Source of the DNA: Spodoptera frugiperda
Taxonomy: Eukaryota; Arthropoda; Insecta; Lepidoptera; Noctuidae
Direction: 5' to 3'
Length of the DNA stretch: 64,000 bases
Assembly (NCBI RefSeq): GCF_023101765.2
Contig: NC_064234.1
Coordinates: 2,294,001-2,358,000, forward strand
The position numbers were made by a program, and so were the translations under genes. How positions within the stretch are numbered: the first letter of the stretch is position 1; each line of letters opens with the position of its first letter. Under the pieces are notes generated by a model. The model worked only from the letters and a program-made list of their open reading frames with translations. It was not told where the DNA came from and made no database searches. Shown here piece after piece: positions 62,001 through 64,000 of this stretch.

Positions 62001-63658
62001 AAGGGACCCTCAAAGCCGGAGCCTCTTCTTCCAGCCTTGTCTCTACTGGCTCTAAGAAGATCAAGAAGAAGAGCAAAGATTCCAACTCTAACTTCTATGT
62101 GAAGAGAGATAAGAAAGACAAAGATGATGTCGAGAAGATGAAGGTTTGTGCTTTAAATTTTGGTTGTTTTAGTTCGTAGTAGGTGGCGCTAGTGTGGATT
62201 TAGGTCTTGTTAGTTATTTATTATTGATCATTATTCTAAATGAAAATTTCATAATTTAAGTTCGACGCATATAATCCCAATCTTCCTAATTCCCGATTCC
62301 CCAACAACCTATAAATTCCTAACCCCCAAAAGGCCGGCAACGCATTTGCAACGCCTCTGGTGTTTTGAGTGTCCATGGGCGGCGGCGATTGCTTACCATC
62401 AGGTGATCCAATTGCTCGTTTACCGGCCTATACTTTAAAAAAATCTGTTACCATCTTGTTCAGAGGAATAAATGGACGTACTTATGCAACACTTTTACCA
62501 ATCCACACCATTGTCAAAATCAAGATAAGGACACAGAAAGTTTCAAAAATAACTCTACTATCGACCCTCATATTAATTCTCAGATCAAAATGATTCTGAC
62601 AACTTTGACAGAACAAAACAAACTGTTCTATGACAAAGATACCAACCAACAATTTGGTAAGGGTCTTAAGGGGCAATTATTCAATAAACTAGACAGGGAC
62701 CATATCCCATAGTCTGGACCCAACAATCCTGAAAAATTTTGTATACAGCTAAAATTTAATGTAATTTTGGATTAAGTTTATTTACAATATTGTACCAAAT
62801 AGCTTATTCTGTGTATACAAAGCTAATATTGATGAAAATAATTAGTATTTTAAATAATATCTAATCGAAGAAAACTTCAATGGTTCCTTATTGAAAAACT
62901 ATTTGTGTTGTGTTGGTTCAATGGTTAAGCGTGGATTTATGTTAAAATAATAAATAATACATTGAAAAAAATGCCACTCATTGGCTATTTCATTTTTTAT
63001 TATAAATTTATACCATGCTAATAAATTAACAAAGAACCAACCCACACACAGATAGTTTTTCAATAAGGAACCATCGAAGTTTTCTTTGATTATTATTTAA
63101 AATACTAATTATTTTTATCAATATTAGCTTTGTATACATAGTATAAACTATTTGGTATAATATTGTATATAAACTTTATCCAAAATTACATACAATTTTA
63201 ATGTATACAAAAATTAGACAAAAATTGCTTTTTCTCAAAACTGTCATCGTGTGGGTTGGTTCTGTGTTGCGTAAGTACGTCCAAATATAGCTTCGAGTAT
63301 TCGTTTAACTATTTATTAGCCTATAATAATGTACTTCTATCTGATTTTAAATTCATTGATTTGATAACTTTTCTACAAGTTTAGTGCTATCGAAAATCTA
63401 CCTTTATTACCTTCATAAGAGATTCAAATCTTGAATCTCAATCACAATTGTTCTTGAACAGGAGCGAGCAGAAAAGAACAAACTGTTCATCTACATAAAG
63501 ATCCCGGAGGTACCAGTGAGGGTGTCCTACAAGGGGAGCAAGGAGAAGAACCTCGAAGATGTGAGGGACCTACCTCTGGTCCTCCCTACCCTGGAGTACC
63601 ATAATGTGACGTGGACCTGGCTGGACTTGCTTCTAGCTACTAAGAGTGATACTAGACG
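29727..63658 (+). CDS. hob: hobbit / BLTP2 (KIAA0100, Fmp27 family) bridge-like lipid-transfer protein, 36 exons, 3' incomplete
   Basis: Exons: 29727-29785, 29872-29998, 30383-30679, 31632-31889, 32227-32388, 32823-32912, 33398-33559, 36182-36329, 36694-36861, 37007-37215, 37548-37857, 38119-38448, 38731-38920, 39335-39503, 39687-39809, 40190-40428, 40766-40938, 45854-46018, 46362-46562, 46955-47148, 47436-47557, 47763-47910, 48382-48600, 48983-49180, 49731-49847, 50335-50518, 50909-51097, 51423-51583, 56188-56349, 56810-56962, 58300-58416, 59504-59721, 60287-60386, 60880-61021, 61911-62143, 63462-63658. All have GT/AG junctions and matching phase, about 2,145 codons; the family is about 2,200-2,300 aa, so roughly the last 100 are outside. 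Members form a long hydrophobic groove that carries lipid at ER-plasma membrane contacts; Drosophila hobbit is needed for regulated secretion and growth. Recognition rests on the N-terminal membrane anchor, DDPFEVKLRDNYELLEDEYK, FGPCWEPVIAHCNL, HHDLNVCTNSLQ and RWRLTDADGQLGIADL. Confidence 0.93.
30680..31631 (+). other. hob: hobbit intron 3, noncoding
   Basis: AT-rich. A short transposon-end-like motif 'tacagggtgt' occurs near 31260. No exon or RNA gene was seen. Confidence 0.7.
32665..32750 (+). mobile_element. SINE fragment in hobbit intron 5
   Basis: The sequence 'tgtgtcgtgggtgcgttttc', 'acacacacatgacacc' and 'actgtgcagtc' relates to the SINE copies at 44137 and 44590, with the middle deleted. 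Confidence 0.6.
34810..35399 (+). repeat. About 590-bp (TTTTA/TTTTTA)n microsatellite
   Basis: It consists almost entirely of T4A and T5A units with few interruptions. Phe/Leu/Ile/Tyr-only open frames of over 200 codons across it are artefacts. Confidence 0.95.
35665..35737 (+). repeat. CAGACAAA octamer microsatellite
   Basis: Roughly eight head-to-tail copies of an 8-bp unit lie at the end of a retroelement-like sequence, a usual tail type for such elements. Confidence 0.9.
35920..36110 (+). mobile_element. Short retroelement copy ('gacccgccccagcttcgcat')
   Basis: It contains 'aaccttcctcttgaatcact' and 'aaaccgcatcaaaatccgtt', a recognisable widespread insect repeat. It ends just before the exon 8 acceptor of hobbit. 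Confidence 0.75.
36694..36861 (+). CDS. hob: hobbit exon 9, with two possible acceptors
   Basis: The exon reads ...WLSRIFSSCIVQGCAELRAV...DQLLETR. Two in-frame acceptors 15 nt apart fit: cag at 36691-36693 (adds a Pro-rich SPPPPV junction) or cag at 36706-36708 (exon from 36709). Both keep phase with exon 8 (T) and exon 10. I list the first AG. Confidence 0.75.
37240..37450. mobile_element. Dispersed repeat in hobbit intron 10
   Basis: The sequence 'gtaatgggcaccacccatga', 'gcgacaccagaggagttgcc' and 'agtgcgttgc' belongs to a family related to the repeat at 62330 (read inverted). It is noncoding. Confidence 0.55.
39687..40938 (+). CDS. hob: hobbit exons 15-17: most conserved central block
   Basis: Exon 15 (39687-39809) encodes IEELLIEMSDDPFEVKLRDN and YELLEDEYKESQKRR, a hallmark of the BLTP2/Fmp27 family. 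Exon 16 (40190-40428) carries the QELCKPHLFLPAGKVEELYA helix and a cysteine-rich stretch. Exon 17 (40766-40938) gives SPWPEDGIEFTTLWCRS and LLLRDFPQPLLSM. The donor after exon 17 opens the 4.9 kb intron that hosts the nested minus-strand gene. Confidence 0.9.
39925..40060 (+). mobile_element. Retroelement 3'-end fragment in hobbit intron 15
   Basis: It contains 'gcgtttgctcagcagtggga' and 'ctgcaggctgatgatgtgat', related in reverse to 'cactgctgaacaaaagcct' at 42020-42045 and to 48836-48890. These are remnants of one abundant lepidopteran family. Confidence 0.65.
41346..41351 (-). terminator. Polyadenylation signal of the nested minus-strand gene
   Basis: On the minus strand AATAAA lies about 100 nt beyond the proposed TAA stop at 41453-41455, followed by an A/T-rich stretch. 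It supports the proposed 3' exon. Confidence 0.55.
41453..44350 (-). CDS. Nested gene: secreted histidine-rich heptad-repeat protein (about 274 aa, four exons)
   Basis: I do not recognise the family. Minus-strand exons: 44339-44350 (MAVK), 42950-43432, 42251-42405 and 41453-41627. Donors are gtaaat, gtaagt and gtaaag; acceptors tacag, tgcag and cttag; phases match throughout. The N-terminus MAVKVLSLLLIAVAVSG is a classic signal peptide, with two cysteines just after (HCTC). Exon 2 then holds 17 seven-residue repeats of type HGQTHNQ (residues about 37-155), so His, Gln, Asn and Gly dominate. Exon 3 gives a Tyr/His-rich stretch (QPYGFYRHSGYEHYDGRYGH). Exon 4 is less certain and ends in a hydrophobic segment (WWLFLVLFLDFIGLI) plus a basic tail. 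A four-codon first exon ahead of the signal peptide is typical of insect cuticular-protein genes, and a TATA/initiator promoter is present. An extracellular structural or metal-binding role is inference. Confidence 0.65.
42251..42405 (-). CDS. Nested gene exon 3: Tyr/His-rich segment
   Basis: Bounded by tttgcag and gtaaag on the minus strand, this 155-nt exon encodes ANHRLGWLLKTDTQSVYDHH followed by DTTPGPFPLYQPYGFYRH and SGYEHYDGRYGHN. The aromatic and glycine content recalls extracellular matrix or cuticle proteins. It joins in phase to the heptad-repeat exon. Confidence 0.65.
42980..43336 (-). repeat. 21-bp coding minisatellite (17 units)
   Basis: Seventeen in-frame 21-bp units encode heptads such as HGQTHNQ, HGQMHNQ, HGLTHYQ and HVPTQNP. 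His at position 1 is invariant and Gly at position 2 nearly so, while positions 3-7 vary. The opposite strand is also open across the array, but only the minus-strand frame links to a signal peptide and splice sites. Confidence 0.9.
43386..43682. repeat. 147-bp tandem duplication spanning the nested gene's exon 2 acceptor
   Basis: Copy A (43386-43532) contains the real acceptor and the first 14 codons of exon 2. Copy B (43533 to about 43682), between exon 1 and exon 2, repeats the acceptor (atttacag) and the signal-peptide codons but runs into a stop six codons later. Copy B is therefore a decoy exon. Confidence 0.85.
44137..44275 (+). mobile_element. tRNA-derived SINE fragment
   Basis: It contains 'tcctgtgtccgagacttgaa', 'ctccgtgcgggatatgaacc' and 'gcagccggttacccagccac', matching the copy at 44590 and a family common in Lepidoptera. 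The 'gcgggat.tgaac' core resembles a tRNA-like B box. It lies beside the nested gene's promoter but not across it. Confidence 0.7.
44386..44421 (-). promoter_or_regulatory. TATA box and initiator of the nested gene
   Basis: On the minus strand TATAAGA occupies 44421-44415. TCAGT, the arthropod initiator, occupies 44390-44386, 31 nt downstream, which is the canonical spacing. The start would be near 44388, leaving a 38-nt 5'UTR before the ATG at 44350. Confidence 0.65.
44590..44757 (+). mobile_element. tRNA-derived SINE copy
   Basis: It reads 'ggtgtcctgggtgtgtttac', 'acacatgacatccagacccg', 'ctccgtgcgggaatcgaaaa' and 'cagccaccgcaccaaccgtg'. It is the most complete copy of the SINE family also seen at 32670-32750 and 44137-44275. 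Confidence 0.75.
45854..47148 (+). CDS. hob: hobbit exons 18-20: WEPVIAHCNL and WWDK blocks
   Basis: Exon 18 (45854-46018) encodes AVRTVTIDQGAPWGEQELER and FGPCWEPVIAHCNL. Exon 19 (46362-46562) encodes LSWWDKVRLLMHGRLTVNC, the animal counterpart of the GFWDK-type motif that names a domain in yeast Fmp27. Exon 20 (46955-47148) encodes RLGFLGTLDVYVRTASKYDD. These are core groove-wall segments of the family. Confidence 0.9.
48190..48320 (+). mobile_element. SINE fragment ('gggcgaggcgagagggagtg' family)
   Basis: The sequence 'tgtcaggctcttactgac', 'gagccggagccccggtaaac' and 'ccgctaggtagtccgcagct' also occurs, slightly diverged, at 49428-49590. It is a dispersed repeat typical of moth introns, here in hobbit intron 22. 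Confidence 0.7.
48836..48892 (-). mobile_element. Retroelement 3'-end fragment with CAT repeat
   Basis: A short run of 'atc' units adjoins 'gacgtccactgctgaacaaa' and 'ggcctcccc', the reverse orientation of the fragment at 39925. Confidence 0.65.
48982..49180 (+). CDS. hob: hobbit exon 24: HRLAVHDLRGAWTK block
   Basis: The exon proper is 48983-49180. It encodes YSGLTPRVLEKCYCLSVRRV and HRLAVHDLRGAWTKLNRDL, then FALIDTYIKTQ. The DLRGAWTK..R motif is strongly conserved across the family. It is GC-rich relative to the flanking introns. Confidence 0.9.
49428..49590 (+). mobile_element. SINE copy, second of the 'ccttgggcgag' family
   Basis: It carries 'tcccgccttgggcgagtcga', 'cagtgtcagactctcactga' and 'gccggaaaaacccgctag'-type sequence, related to the copy at 48190-48320. 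It lies in hobbit intron 24. Confidence 0.7.
51532..51673 (+). repeat. 71-bp tandem duplication across the exon 28 donor of hobbit
   Basis: The last 52 bp of exon 28 plus 19 bp of intron, including the gtacac donor, are repeated immediately downstream with near identity. Using the second donor would add 71 nt and shift the frame; the first donor keeps phase with exon 29. Confidence 0.85.
52661..53576. repeat. 99-bp minisatellite, about nine units, in hobbit intron 28
   Basis: Each unit contains 'caagatggcgccgacaag', 'tttgccaactttcca', 'atgggtgtcattttcatgg' and 'tttggggtcgcttatagcg'. Units are nearly identical. Because 99 is a multiple of three and stops are absent, open frames of 336 codons (minus) and 291 codons (plus) arise; I regard these as artefacts. 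A diverged monomer stands alone at about 54383-54436. Confidence 0.9.
54684..55090. mobile_element. MITE with inverted ends and TA target duplication
   Basis: The ends are CAATGTGATAGGGGTG and its complement, flanked by TA at 54682-54683 and 55091-55092. Inverted similarity extends about 95 bp inward ('cttctaacccgttaa', 'ctaattttatcgac'). At 407 bp with no coding capacity it is a non-autonomous Tc1/mariner-like element. A partial copy lies at 29128. Confidence 0.85.
55205..55560 (+). repeat. About 166-bp tandem duplication ('gctcatcacgct' units)
   Basis: Two copies of a block containing 'gctcatcacgctaaatatct', 'ggctgggctggagtccatgt' and 'ctcatcacgctgaacaactt' lie in tandem. Each block itself holds two related sub-units. 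It is probably part of a dispersed element. Confidence 0.75.
56188..56962 (+). CDS. hob: hobbit exons 29-30: HHDLNVCTNSLQ block
   Basis: Exon 29 (56188-56349) ends LMHHDLNVCTNSLQ. Exon 30 (56810-56962) continues YAMLLDVVNNVVLHVEPERR, then an Arg/Gln-rich helical stretch leading to the coiled region in exon 31 (VRESLARLRRLEKEYYL). The order matches animal BLTP2 near its C-terminal third. Confidence 0.9.
57561..57632 (-). tRNA. tRNA-Asp (anticodon GTC)
   Basis: A 72-nt cloverleaf on the minus strand: acceptor TCTTCGG/CCGGAGA pairs over seven positions (one G-U) with discriminator G. It has a D-arm region (TAGTATAGTGGTAAGTA), an anticodon loop CTGTCAC in a CCGC/GCGG stem with GTC at 57597-57599, and a T arm GGGGTTCGATTCCCC. 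A run of T residues follows the 3' end, as expected for a Pol III terminator. It lies antisense in hobbit intron 30. No intron and no CCA are encoded. Confidence 0.95.
58570..59255. repeat. 49-bp minisatellite, about 14 units, in hobbit intron 31
   Basis: The unit contains 'aaactagaggcttatattta', 'cgagcagcatta' and 'atatcagtagcagcgcg'. The interior copies are essentially identical. The first and last copies share two variants (gccaaac and cattagtatc) absent from the interior copies. Confidence 0.92.
59504..61021 (+). CDS. hob: hobbit exons 32-34: RWRLTDADGQLGIADL block
   Basis: Exon 32 (59504-59721) encodes VNECKELVWSLGEELDAMVR and SARWRLTDADGQLGIADLLL. Exon 33 (60287-60386) gives LYTKTSRSDDSVEHQLEVGY. 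Exon 34 (60880-61021) gives RPPVGGIAVKEHFEVNIVPI. This run is among the best-conserved segments from insects to human KIAA0100. Confidence 0.93.
61040..61320 (+). repeat. Imperfect GAGAC-type hexamer repeat
   Basis: Directly after exon 34 the intron has degenerate 'gagacc/gagact/gaaacc' units. The Glu/Thr-rich open frame here is a by-product of the repeat. Confidence 0.6.
61911..63658 (+). CDS. hob: hobbit exons 35-36, last exons in the window
   Basis: Exon 35 (61911-62143) encodes LTKKFFNTMLKFCFPERDPD, an acidic/Ser linker, then a Lys-rich stretch. Exon 36 (63462-63658) encodes ERAEKNKLFIYIKIPEVPVR, then LPLVLPTLEYHNVTWTWLDL, ending in phase 2 at a gtgagt donor. The remaining C-terminus lies beyond 64000. 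Confidence 0.92.
62330..62435 (+). mobile_element. Dispersed lepidopteran repeat ('ggcgattgcttaccatcagg')
   Basis: The segment 'aaggccggcaacgcatttgc', 'ggtgttttgagtgtccatgg' and 'ttgctcgtttaccggcctat' is a common dispersed repeat. Shorter relatives occur at 46866-46905 and 56683-56705. Confidence 0.7.
62735..63215. repeat. Inverted repeat, about 185-bp arms, in hobbit intron 35
   Basis: The left arm (62735-62919) and right arm (63034-63215) are close reverse complements, for example 'ggttccttattgaaaaacta' against its complement. The spacer is 114 bp. It would fold into a strong RNA hairpin; no target duplication was identified. Confidence 0.8.
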
Positions 63659-64000
63659 GTGAGTTTTGTTAATGTTTTAGTGATTAGATTTAAAGAGGTT
63701 TATTGTAAAGATAAAACTACCAAAACGACCATGCTTAATCAAGAATAACTCTGAACAGACTAAGATTTGGAACTTGACTTTTTCAATCTTTAACACTTGA
63801 CTGATTCTATTGTATGTATCATCTTAAAATAGACATTACATAAACGGTGACGTTTTGATGTATTTTAGTAAATTACGCTACGATGGCAATATTTTGTGAT
63901 GTTAGCTGACGTCGCGTCACGTCAGGTCGGTGATTCATGTTGTGTTTTGCCACTAGTGTCCTTAGATTTACTGTTAATTTGTCAACACCTAAAATGATGA

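Overview
This is insect nuclear DNA, almost certainly from a ditrysian lepidopteran (moth or butterfly). The evidence is spliced genes with short GC-rich exons in AT-rich introns, and many interspersed repeats of types common in Lepidoptera: tRNA-derived SINEs, the 'taccatcaggtga' family, a 'cccgcgacttcg' retroelement and TA-flanked MITEs. There is no prokaryotic-style gene organisation. I could not assign a species.

Layout. (1) Positions 1-26,199 hold the 5' part of skuld (MED13, the large subunit of the Mediator CDK8 kinase module) on the minus strand. Exon 1 (26131-26199) and exon 2 (9626-9932) are clear. They are separated by a 16.2 kb intron; 1-9625 is presumably intron 2, and the rest of the gene lies before position 1. 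These introns look poor in repeats apart from a 1.8 kb foldback element (22850-24667). (2) A roughly 0.65 kb gap separates skd from mRpL50, a complete five-exon gene on the plus strand (26870-28426; 187 aa) for a mitochondrial large-subunit ribosomal protein. The two genes are divergent. (3) From 29727 to the right edge runs hobbit (hob; BLTP2/KIAA0100/Fmp27 family), a giant bridge-like lipid-transfer protein. I placed 36 exons with continuous reading phase (about 2,145 codons); the C-terminus is outside the window. Its introns are crowded with retroelement fragments, MITEs, minisatellites and inverted repeats.

Inside hobbit intron 17, on the opposite strand, I reconstructed a gene with its own TATA box and initiator, a 12-nt first coding exon, a signal peptide, 17 copies of a histidine-rich heptad (HGQTHNQ type), two further exons and a polyadenylation signal. 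It resembles insect extracellular or cuticle-type genes and is the most interesting item here. A tRNA-Asp(GUC) gene sits antisense in hobbit intron 30.

The three housekeeping genes act in different processes (transcription, mitochondrial translation, ER-plasma membrane lipid transport). Apart from the possible shared skd/mRpL50 promoter region, nothing in the sequence links them functionally. All exon models rest on reading the sequence by eye: frame continuity, GT/AG junctions and remembered family features. No alignment was run.
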